From Chloroflexota bacterium (GTDB lineage: Bacteria > Chloroflexota > Anaerolineae > Anaerolineales > UBA11579): a DNA stretch of 5,174 bases. The notes beneath the pieces are model-generated. The model ran no database searches and was not told the DNA's origin. It saw nothing but the letters and a program-made list of their open reading frames with translations. Below, one piece after another: positions 1 to 5,174 of this stretch. The first letter of the stretch is position 1; each line of letters begins with the position of its first letter. The position numbers and the translations under genes were made by a program. The DNA is taken from NCBI GenBank assembly GCA_003250455.1, contig QKGK01000562.1, positions 1 through 5,174 on the forward strand. The letters are read 5' to 3'.

Positions 1-674
1 AAATGCTATTCCAGCACCGCCGGCGGAAGGCCGGTCAGCGCCTTCCCCAGTTCCCCAAGGAAGATATCCAGGCGATGATTGACTATGCGCAAGAAATTTC
101 CGGCTACATATATGAGGAAGACCTAGATCGGATGATCGCCTTTCGCGACGCTGCCCTGATCATCACGCTGGCAGACACCGGTATGCGCGTCCATGAAGCC
201 TGCAACCTGCGCCGTGGCGATATTGACTGGAATGAGTACAAAGCGATCATTATCGGCAAAGGAGACAAGCAGGCAGTTGTCCGCTTTTCCAGCCGCTCGA
301 TCCAGGCGATCAAAAAATATCTGGAGCTGCGGGCAGAGTTGGATGGCGCTTCGGGGCGACCGTTGGGCTCGCTCCCCATTTTCGCCCGGCATGACCGCAA
401 AGCCGGGAAACGGGTGCTCCCCATTTCCACCACCACTGCCCGCAACATCATCAAACAGCGGGTCAAAGAGAATCTGGGAGAAGAAGCAGCCCGAACCATC
501 ACCCCGCATTCTTTCCGGCATTATTTCGTCACCAATGTGCTGATCGGATCAGGCGGCAATCTGAAACTAGCCCAGGAACTTGCCCGTCACAAGAACATCC
601 AGGTGACCCAACGCTATGCCCACCTTTCCGATGATGAACTGGACCAGGGATATTACGAGGTCTTTGAGGAGTAA
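1..674 (+). CDS. Tyrosine recombinase/integrase, C-terminal catalytic part (5' truncated by window edge)
   Basis: Site-specific DNA recombinase of the lambda-integrase/XerC-XerD type, which cuts and rejoins DNA through a covalent 3'-phosphotyrosine. Counting from the ATG at position 3, the visible 223 residues hold the full catalytic set: Arg62 in TGMRVHEACNL, Lys86 in the beta-hairpin IIGKGDK, His169 and Arg172 in HSFRHYF, His196 in LARHKNIQ and the nucleophile Tyr205 in TQRYAH. The frame is open at the left edge and there is no ribosome binding site to judge. XerC/D-like proteins are about 300 residues, so the ATG at 3 is probably an internal Met and the N-terminal core-binding domain (roughly 80-100 residues) lies outside the window. 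The stop is TAA at 672-674. The family is clear, but the fragment alone does not tell a chromosomal Xer-type resolvase from an integrase of a mobile element. No transposon ends, att repeats or other element genes are seen nearby. Confidence 0.9.
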   Translation, partial: MLFQHRRRKAGQRLPQFPKEDIQAMIDYAQEISGYIYEEDLDRMIAFRDAALIITLADTGMRVHEACNLRRGDIDWNEYKAIIIGKGDKQAVVRFSSRSIQAIKKYLELRAELDGASGRPLGSLPIFARHDRKAGKRVLPISTTTARNIIKQRVKENLGEEAARTITPHSFRHYFVTNVLIGSGGNLKLAQELARHKNIQVTQRYAHLSDDELDQGYYEVFEE

Positions 675-748
675 TCTATTCGTCCTTAAAATCATCAAAT
701 AAACTATGTTAAAGCCCGGATTTGCCATGGGCTGGCGTAATTATCAGG

Positions 749-754
749 TATAAT
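749..754 (+). promoter_or_regulatory. Candidate -10 box for the CNNM operon
   Basis: A perfect TATAAT lies 32 bp before the ATG at 787, in the AT-rich 112-bp gap after the integrase stop. Transcription would start near 760 and leave a leader of about 27 nt. The -35 is poor: the best match, TTGCCA at 722-727, is 21 bp away, longer than the usual 16-18, and there is no TGn extension. The gap holds no other recognisable feature, so this is the most likely promoter for the two genes downstream, but a weak call. Confidence 0.4.
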
Positions 755-786
755 AATCCGAATTTAATTTTAACCCTAAGAAGAAA

Positions 787-2130
787 ATGTCTGACCTTAT
801 TATCACCATATTTGTTCTGCTCATTCTGATCGGTATCAACGCCCTGTACGTTTTAGCAGAATTTTCCACGGTAAGCTCGCGCAAAGCCCGGTTGTCCCAA
901 CTGGCCGAAGAAGGCAATCCACTTGCCTCTCACGTGCTTAAAATTGTCGATCACCCCCACAAACTGGATGCCTATGTTGCCACCTCGCAGGTTGGCATCA
1001 CCATCTCCAGTCTGGTTTTGGGTTATTACGGGCAAGCCAGATTATCTTCTTATCTCGTACCCCTGTTTCAAAATTTAGGAGATTTCACCGAGGCAGCCGC
1101 CCTATCTGTGAGTGCGACTGTTGTGCTTATTTCACTTACCCTGGTGCAGGTCTTGTTTGGTGAGCTGATCCCAAAGAACCTCGGTATTCAGGAACCGGAA
1201 AGATTTGCCCTGTTTACCTATCAGCCGCTGAAATGGTCAGGTTGGATCCTCAAACCAATCATTAACTTACTAAACGGCAGCGGCATCCTGTTAATGCGAT
1301 TGCTGCGAATAGAGCCCTCCGTCGAGCATGGACACATCCACTCCCCAGAAGAGATTTCTATCCTGATCGAAGAGAGCGGCAAAGGCGGAACTATTTCGCA
1401 TGAGGAATATCGCCTGCTCACCAATACGCTGCGGATGCGCGAGGCGATGGTCAAGCAGGTCATGATTCCCAGGGCACTGATGCAGGCTGCCTCCAACCAC
1501 CTGACAATCACTGAAATTCACACACTGGTCAGCAAATCCCCTTATTCCCGCTTCCCCATTTACCAGGACACGATCGACAACATCATTGGGATCGTCCATC
1601 TCAGGGACCTCTTCTGCTGGAAAAACAACAACGGAGAAGGTCAATATGAAGGGCTCGATCAGATCCTGAGACCTGTGCTGTATGTGCCCGAGACAATGCA
1701 GGTGAAAGAGGTCTTTCAGCTGCTGCAAATGAAACAGTTCCAGGTAGCCATTGTACTGGACGAGTATGGCGGTACCTCCGGGATGGTGACCCTCGAAGAC
1801 CTGATCGAAGAGATTTTCGGCGACTTACGGGATGAATTTGACCTCGACCGCCCCGCTATCCAGATCATATCCGATTCTGAACTGGTGATCCAGGGCAGCG
1901 CTCAGATCACTGAAATCAACAACCTGCTCAAACTGCACCTCCCCACCGAGGATGTGGATACACTCAGCGGTCTGCTGACAGTCACATTGGGTCGCATCCC
2001 TACTCTGGAAGATAAAATCGAGATCAACGGGTATTTATTCAGCATCCAAAAAATGCGTGGGCGGGCAGTCGCTTCGGTCATCATGCGCGCTAATAAAAAA
2101 ATTGTTGAAAATTACAGGGGGCAGCTGTGA
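787..2130 (+). CDS. CNNM/CorC (hemolysin) family membrane protein, first of a tandem pair
   Basis: Predicted inner-membrane protein of the CNNM/CorC/TlyC group, usually annotated 'hemolysin family protein'. Characterised relatives (CorB/CorC, MpfA, PaeA) are linked to Mg2+ or polyamine export; haemolytic activity is doubtful. The 447 residues match the usual full length. An N-terminal DUF21 membrane domain (about 1-180) has a hydrophobic helix at 3-25, then NALYVLAEF, the segment SQVGITISSLVLGYYG (67-82), a helix at 104-124 and the family motif FGELIPK (124-130). A CBS pair follows at about 205-345: the first repeat contains GIVHLRD (268-274), and the second contains DEYGGTSG (325-332) and TLED (335-338), the T-x-x-D pattern often contacting nucleotide ribose. 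A CorC_HlyC domain occupies about 358-436. No signal peptide is apparent. The ATG at 787 is preceded only by a weak purine-rich AAGAAG stretch. It is coupled to the following paralogue. Substrate cannot be read from the sequence. Confidence 0.92.
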   Translation: MSDLIITIFVLLILIGINALYVLAEFSTVSSRKARLSQLAEEGNPLASHVLKIVDHPHKLDAYVATSQVGITISSLVLGYYGQARLSSYLVPLFQNLGDFTEAAALSVSATVVLISLTLVQVLFGELIPKNLGIQEPERFALFTYQPLKWSGWILKPIINLLNGSGILLMRLLRIEPSVEHGHIHSPEEISILIEESGKGGTISHEEYRLLTNTLRMREAMVKQVMIPRALMQAASNHLTITEIHTLVSKSPYSRFPIYQDTIDNIIGIVHLRDLFCWKNNNGEGQYEGLDQILRPVLYVPETMQVKEVFQLLQMKQFQVAIVLDEYGGTSGMVTLEDLIEEIFGDLRDEFDLDRPAIQIISDSELVIQGSAQITEINNLLKLHLPTEDVDTLSGLLTVTLGRIPTLEDKIEINGYLFSIQKMRGRAVASVIMRANKKIVENYRGQL

Positions 2131-2132
2131 TG
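2116..2132 (+). promoter_or_regulatory. Shine-Dalgarno and stop/start overlap coupling the two CNNM genes
   Basis: AGGGGG at 2116-2121 is a strong Shine-Dalgarno inside the last codons of the first gene. It sits 8 nt before the ATG at 2130, which shares its A with the upstream TGA stop (2128-2130). An in-frame GTG at 2127 is an alternative start with 5-nt spacing. I prefer the ATG for codon identity and spacing; the choice changes the protein by one residue. Either start overlaps the stop, the classic arrangement for termination-reinitiation. Confidence 0.75.
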
Positions 2133-3464
2133 ACCGAATACCTTATACCGATCCTGATCATTATTTTCCTTATTTTGCTGAACGGGATGTTTGTAGCGGC
2201 TGAGTTTTCCATTGTTACCGCCCCACGCCCCCAGCTTCGAAAAAAAATGGAAGAGGGTTCTCAAAAGGCCGCACAAATCCTCAAAATCCTGTCTTCTCCA
2301 GAAAAACAGAACGAGTACATCACCACCGCCCAAATGGGCATCACTATTGCCAGTCTGGGTTTAGGTATGTATGGCGAACATGTCATCGCAGACTGGATCG
2401 TTACGCCGCTCCACGGGCTTGGGCATCTGGCTGAACCCCTCGCCCATACGATTGCCTCGATCCTGTCTGTAAGTTTACTTACCTATTTCCACGTTGTTCT
2501 GGGTGAAATGATCCCCAAATCCTTTGCGCTGCAAACTGCCAGTTCTACGGTGATGGCCCTATACACCCCATTGAGCATTTCAGAAAAAATATTCATGCCC
2601 ATCGTTTGGGTGCTCAACCATGCCAGCTTTTTTGTGATCCATTTGCTGGGTTTACATCCCGAGGACGACCGGAGTCACATTTATACACCTGAAGACCTGG
2701 AATTCATTGTTGGCGAAAGCCAGGAATTTGGTCTGATCGAAAAATCAGACAAGGTTTTCATAGAAAATATCCTCGACCTTGAAGAGCGCACCGCCGGTCA
2801 CATCATGACCCCCCGTAACCGTATCAAGGCCATCGCTGTGGATATGCCAGTCAGCGAGATCATCGCCACTATTTGCGAAACGAACAAAACACGCTACCCA
2901 ATTTTTGAAGAAAGACTGGACCACATCCTTGGCGTTCTCCACCTGAAAGACCTTGCACGCTGGCAGGTAAACAACCCTGGTTTAGAGCCCAATATCCGGG
3001 ATTTATTACGTCCGGCGATCTTCATCCCGGAAACGCTTACCCTTGACGAACTTCTCTTCAAGTTTAAGGATGAAGGCCTACAAATTGCCATAGCGCTGGA
3101 TGAGTTTGGCGGTACCTCCGGGATCATCACCCTGGAAGACCTGGTGGAAGAAGTAGTTGGCGAAATCCTGGACGAATTTGACCAGGAAACCGTTCCTTTC
3201 AAAAAGATCGGGGAAAACACTATCCGCGTCCGGGGAGACATTCTGCTGGACGAATTGGAACAGCACTTCAATATTAAATTTGAAGATGGTGTAGATGCCA
3301 ATTCGATCGGTGGATATATCATGTCCCACCTGGGCTATATCCCTGCAGTAAATGATACTTTGATGGTCTCCGGCATCCGGGTGACCGTTGAAGATATCGA
3401 AGGCTTTGCAGTAAAAAGCGTGCTGATCGAATTTCCCCCGGAATCTCCTGAAGAATCCATTTAA
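2130..3464 (+). CDS. CNNM/CorC (hemolysin) family membrane protein, second of a tandem pair
   Basis: Paralogue of the preceding gene with the same architecture and nearly the same length (444 residues from the ATG at 2130). The DUF21 membrane domain has a hydrophobic helix at about 3-26 followed by NGMFVAAEF, the segment AQMGITIASLGLGMYG (67-82), a helix at about 105-125 and LGEMIPK (124-130). The CBS pair spans about 205-345, with GVLHLKD (268-274) in the first repeat and DEFGGTSG (324-331) plus TLED (334-337) in the second. A CorC_HlyC domain at about 357-435 ends in an acidic, proline-containing tail. Predicted role is nucleotide-regulated cation (probably Mg2+) transport in the cytoplasmic membrane, by family knowledge. 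The two copies keep the family motifs but differ through most of the membrane helices and the C-terminal domain, so the duplication looks old and each copy seems maintained. The stop TAA is 24 bp from the convergent gene's stop; no terminator is visible between them. Confidence 0.92.
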   Translation: MTEYLIPILIIIFLILLNGMFVAAEFSIVTAPRPQLRKKMEEGSQKAAQILKILSSPEKQNEYITTAQMGITIASLGLGMYGEHVIADWIVTPLHGLGHLAEPLAHTIASILSVSLLTYFHVVLGEMIPKSFALQTASSTVMALYTPLSISEKIFMPIVWVLNHASFFVIHLLGLHPEDDRSHIYTPEDLEFIVGESQEFGLIEKSDKVFIENILDLEERTAGHIMTPRNRIKAIAVDMPVSEIIATICETNKTRYPIFEERLDHILGVLHLKDLARWQVNNPGLEPNIRDLLRPAIFIPETLTLDELLFKFKDEGLQIAIALDEFGGTSGIITLEDLVEEVVGEILDEFDQETVPFKKIGENTIRVRGDILLDELEQHFNIKFEDGVDANSIGGYIMSHLGYIPAVNDTLMVSGIRVTVEDIEGFAVKSVLIEFPPESPEESI

Positions 3465-3488
3465 TCGCTGGCTTTGGCTAAAGAGGAA

Positions 3489-3908
3489 TTAACGTTCATC
3501 CTTTTTCATCAAGTCCCAGGCGCCAACCCAGGGCTTGCCCATTCGATGACGATCCGAAACCTGTACACTGGATAGCTGCTGCCCCACGGTTGCTGACAGC
3601 ATCGCGACGGCTGGCCAATCCTCTTCTTTTGTTGCTTCCAGCATTTCTTCCCCGATCCGTTTGGTCCATTCCCACTCCAGTCTGAATTTATCTGCCTTTA
3701 CCCAATACCCTCTTTTTTCCCATGGAATGGTGGATTCCTCCACCGTACTATGGACAGCCAACAGCGCATTGGAAATAAAAGCAGCCAGATCTCTCGTATC
3801 CGAATTTACGCTGGTCTGTTTCATCAGCTCGCGGATAGAAAGAACGATCGCCTTCAGTAGTTGTGTCCTTCTCTTACCGACGCTATCAGTTTGAATGATC
3901 CTGGACAA
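3489..3908 (-). CDS. Hypothetical protein, about 139 residues, probably cytosolic and helical
   Basis: I do not recognise a named family. The frame has plausible coding character: balanced codon use, many charged residues, and a run of Trp-containing stretches (WEKRGYWVKADKF, LEWEWTKR, EEDWPAVAM, GKPWVGAWDLM) that look like a conserved core. There is no signal peptide, membrane helix, Cys cluster or nucleotide-binding motif. The N-terminal half (SRIIQTDSVGKRRTQLLKAI onward) looks like a helical bundle. I start it at the TTG at 3908-3906 because AGGAG lies 6 nt upstream; an in-frame TTG at 3923 gives five more residues but has no Shine-Dalgarno, and the first in-frame ATG would discard about 28 residues. 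It is convergent with the CNNM genes and divergent from the tRNA gene, so it is probably transcribed alone. Overlapping frames on the plus strand look like shadows of it. Gene call fairly sure, function unknown. Confidence 0.72.
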   Translation of the reverse strand: MSRIIQTDSVGKRRTQLLKAIVLSIRELMKQTSVNSDTRDLAAFISNALLAVHSTVEESTIPWEKRGYWVKADKFRLEWEWTKRIGEEMLEATKEEDWPAVAMLSATVGQQLSSVQVSDRHRMGKPWVGAWDLMKKDER

Positions 3909-3914
3909 AATGGT

Positions 3915-3919
3915 CTCCT
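3915..3919 (-). promoter_or_regulatory. Shine-Dalgarno that selects the TTG start at 3908
   Basis: The minus strand reads AGGAG here, followed by 6 nt and then TTG at 3908-3906. The longer alternative beginning with TTG at 3923 would place this motif inside the coding sequence and has no other ribosome binding site upstream, so the shorter start is preferred. Confidence 0.6.
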
Positions 3920-3958
3920 GCAAAATCAGTGGTAACGGGTGGTATTTTACCTCATTTG

Positions 3959-3987
3959 TTGACGCTTAATGTAGTCTAGCGTATAAT
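3959..3987 (+). promoter_or_regulatory. Strong sigma70-type promoter of tRNA-Leu
   Basis: TTGACG at 3959-3964 and a perfect TATAAT at 3982-3987 are separated by 17 bp, a near-consensus housekeeping promoter. Transcription should begin around 3993-3995, only 2-4 nt before the mature tRNA 5' end at 3997. Confidence 0.88.
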
Positions 3988-3996
3988 CCTTTCGCC

Positions 3997-4078
3997 GGGG
4001 AAGTGCTGGAATTGGCAGACAGGCGTGACTTAGGATCACGTGCCGCAAGGCGTGAGGGTTCGACCCCCTCCTTCCCCA
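3997..4078 (+). tRNA. tRNA-Leu (anticodon UAG)
   Basis: The sequence folds as a complete class II tRNA. The acceptor stem is GGGGAAG (3997-4003) with CTTCCCC (4071-4077), discriminator A at 4078. The D arm has a CTG/CAG stem around GAATTGGCAGA. The anticodon stem CGTGA/TCACG (4024-4028, 4036-4040) encloses loop CTTAGGA, so the anticodon is TAG at 4031-4033, reading CUA and probably other CUN leucine codons. The long variable arm GCC-GCAA-GGC (4042-4051) is typical of leucine tRNAs. The T arm is GAGGG/CCCTC (4054-4058, 4066-4070) with loop TTCGACC. CCA is not encoded (the acceptor is followed by TCAG), so it must be added by the nucleotidyltransferase. The gene has its own promoter and terminator and appears monocistronic. 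Confidence 0.97.
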
Positions 4079-4083
4079 TCAGT

Positions 4084-4114
4084 AAAAAATTCACCAGGCT
4101 GTGGTGAATTTTTT
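4084..4114 (+). terminator. Intrinsic terminator of tRNA-Leu, potentially bidirectional
   Basis: AAAAAATTCACCA (4084-4096) and TGGTGAATTTTTT (4102-4114) form a perfect 13-bp inverted repeat around loop GGCTG. The hairpin core TTCACCA/TGGTGAA is followed by six T on the plus strand and, by symmetry, six T on the minus strand, so it could stop transcription from either side. It starts 5 nt after the tRNA and separates that unit from the tig promoter. Confidence 0.88.
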
Positions 4115-4180
4115 ATGCGCCGTCCAGAATTTAAAACAAAAAAACTTTTATACACTTCTGATATTCCCTCAACTTGTGCG

Positions 4181-4189
4181 TGATATAAT
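4181..4189 (+). promoter_or_regulatory. Extended -10 promoter of tig
   Basis: TGATATAAT carries a perfect TATAAT (4184-4189) preceded by the TGn extension. No good -35 lies 16-18 bp upstream, which extended -10 promoters tolerate. An A/T-rich tract at about 4138-4150 sits where an UP element would be. Predicted start is near 4196, with a leader of about 40 nt. Confidence 0.7.
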
Positions 4190-4196
4190 CTCACAA

Positions 4197-4213
4197 ATCG
4201 GAGAGTATCCGAT
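4197..4213 (+). other. Perfect inverted repeat at the 5' end of the tig leader
   Basis: ATCGGA (4197-4202) and TCCGAT (4208-4213) are perfectly complementary around loop GAGTA. If transcription starts near 4196, this would be a 6-bp hairpin at the very 5' end of the mRNA, where such structures often stabilise transcripts; as DNA it could equally be a small operator just downstream of the promoter. It does not cover the Shine-Dalgarno. Role is inferred. Confidence 0.45.
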
Positions 4214-4216
4214 AAT

Positions 4217-4229
4217 AAGGAAAGAAAGG
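4217..4229 (+). promoter_or_regulatory. Ribosome binding region deciding the TTG start of tig
   Basis: Two purine motifs, AAGG (4217-4220) and AAAGG (4225-4229), precede the TTG at 4237; the nearer one leaves 7 nt. There is no ATG or GTG near this point in the frame, and the family alignment supports this TTG. Confidence 0.7.
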
Positions 4230-4236
4230 CCTTACC

Positions 4237-5174
4237 TTGAAAATTGATACTGAAATCCTAGAAACCCATGAAGCCAAACTGACTGTCACCGTGGAGACAG
4301 ACCAATTTGAGGGGGCAAAAAGAAGAGCCGCCAAACAATTGGCAAAAAAATACAAGATCCCCGGTTTTCGTCCCGGTAAGGCACCCTATGCGGTGATTGT
4401 CAAACATCTTGGCGAAGGTTCCATCACAGAGCAGGCAATCAGCAATCTGATCGATGAAATGTACCCGAAAGCAATTGAAGAAGCGGAACTTTCACCTTAC
4501 GGACCTGGTTCCCTGGAAGAGATGCCCACCCTTGAACCGCCAACCTTCGAATTCAAAATACCGCTCGCTCCAGAGATCGAACTCTCGGACTATAAAGAGA
4601 TCCGTGTGGATTTCACATCCAAAGATGTAACGGAAGAAAATATCAGCGAAGTCATCGATAATCTCAGAGACAGCCAGGCTACCATCGCCGATGTGGAAAG
4701 ACCCGTAGAAGAAGGCGACATGGTTTACATTGTCCTTTCCGGTACGCGCAAAGGTGAAAAAGACCCCGAGAAAAAGGTGCTCCTCGAAGAACGCCGCTAC
4801 CCGGTCATTGTGGAAAAAGAAGATGCCGACCAGGCTTCTGAATATCCTTTCCCCGGCTTTTCCAGGAAGTTGATTGGCCTTTCCATTGGCGATAAAAAGA
4901 CCTTCCAATTCACCTTCAAGGATGATTATGACTTTGAAGACCTGCGCGGTGTGACCGGCATGTACAAAGTCAGCGTAGAGGAAGTCAAAGGCCGCAGCCT
5001 GCCGGAAGTGACTGACGATTTTGCCAAATCAGTAGGCAACTACGAAACTCTGGAAGACCTGAAAACCGATATCCAACAAACCCTTACCGAACAATTCGAA
5101 TCGGATCAGCGTGCATCCTACGAATCCGAGATCATGGACAAGCTGGTTGCGGATGCCAATATCAAGTACCCGCC
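4237..5174 (+). CDS. tig: Trigger factor, ribosome-associated chaperone (3' truncated by window edge)
   Basis: Ribosome-bound chaperone that sits at the peptide exit tunnel and shields nascent chains; family members also have a peptidyl-prolyl isomerase (PPIase) domain. From TTG at 4237, the signature GFRPGKAP falls at residues 43-50, the same place as the GFRKGKVP ribosome-docking loop of E. coli trigger factor, which fixes both identity and start. The N-terminal domain covers about 1-115. The PPIase-like domain runs about 150-252, opening with EGDMVYIVLSG and keeping PFPGF (204-208) and KLIGLSIGD (211-219), but with an atypical segment between them at about 170-203. The chaperone domain resumes at LPEVTDDFAKSVG and is cut at residue 312, near IKYPP, so roughly 100 or more C-terminal residues are probably outside. 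It has its own promoter. In many bacteria clpP and clpX follow tig; the window ends too soon to tell. Confidence 0.95.
   Translation, partial: MKIDTEILETHEAKLTVTVETDQFEGAKRRAAKQLAKKYKIPGFRPGKAPYAVIVKHLGEGSITEQAISNLIDEMYPKAIEEAELSPYGPGSLEEMPTLEPPTFEFKIPLAPEIELSDYKEIRVDFTSKDVTEENISEVIDNLRDSQATIADVERPVEEGDMVYIVLSGTRKGEKDPEKKVLLEERRYPVIVEKEDADQASEYPFPGFSRKLIGLSIGDKKTFQFTFKDDYDFEDLRGVTGMYKVSVEEVKGRSLPEVTDDFAKSVGNYETLEDLKTDIQQTLTEQFESDQRASYESEIMDKLVADANIKYP

Noticed and set aside
104..521. Two long minus-strand open frames
   Set aside because: Both are antisense to the integrase, whose active-site motifs prove the plus-strand frame.
713..733. AGCCC...GGGCT inverted repeat after the integrase as a terminator
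   Set aside because: Only 5 bp with an 11-nt loop and no T-tract; not enough to call.
3465..3488. Shared terminator between the convergent CNNM and hypothetical genes
   Set aside because: The 24-bp gap holds only a 4-bp CTTT/AAAG dyad and no T-run; termination signals, if any, must lie inside the coding ends.
3661..3894. Plus-strand 77-codon open frame
   Set aside because: It lies antisense within the minus-strand gene, has no Shine-Dalgarno or promoter, and the opposite frame has better coding character and length.
3944..3949. Minus-strand TAAAAT as -10 of the hypothetical gene
   Set aside because: Reasonable position but no matching -35 at proper spacing, in an AT-rich stretch where such matches are expected by chance.
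1..4078. Genomic island integrated at tRNA-Leu by the left-edge integrase
   Set aside because: The integrase is over 3 kb from the tRNA, no second copy of the tRNA 3' end was found in the window, and the genes between look like core functions.
4492..4908. Minus-strand 138-codon open frame
   Set aside because: Fully antisense to the securely identified trigger factor; composition is a mirror of its charged codons.

Overview
The window reads as a piece of an ordinary bacterial chromosome with mid-range GC, compact spacing and TTG/GTG as well as ATG starts. The lineage is not proven by the sequence. The style of the proteins and the tRNA-Leu/trigger-factor neighbourhood lead me to suspect Chloroflexota (Anaerolineae-like), but that is an inference from impression and not from a search.

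Layout, left to right. (1) 1-674: the catalytic C-terminal part of a tyrosine recombinase/integrase, cut off at the left edge; all six usual active-site residues are visible. (2) 787-3464: two tandem, co-directional genes for CNNM/CorC-type ("hemolysin family", DUF21-CBS-CBS-CorC_HlyC) membrane proteins. The second starts inside the stop codon of the first and has its own strong Shine-Dalgarno, so they are almost certainly one translationally coupled operon. (3) 3489-3908, minus strand: a small hypothetical gene, convergent with the CNNM pair and only 24 bp from it. (4) 3959-4114: a tRNA-Leu(UAG) transcription unit with a near-consensus promoter, a tRNA without encoded CCA, and a perfect 13-bp hairpin terminator. 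(5) 4181-5174: the trigger factor gene (tig) with an extended -10 promoter, a small hairpin in its 5' leader and a TTG start; it is cut off at the right edge inside the C-terminal domain.

How the parts work together. The CNNM pair is probably a membrane system for Mg2+ or another cation, regulated by nucleotide binding to its CBS domains. The tRNA and tig are housekeeping translation and nascent-chain folding functions, each with its own promoter, the terminator separating them. The integrase and the small hypothetical have no evident functional tie to their neighbours. I saw no CRISPR array, insertion sequence, toxin-antitoxin pair or clear undescribed system. The points most worth a second look are the diverged CNNM tandem, the unusual PPIase domain of the trigger factor, the tig leader hairpin and the uncharacterised minus-strand protein.
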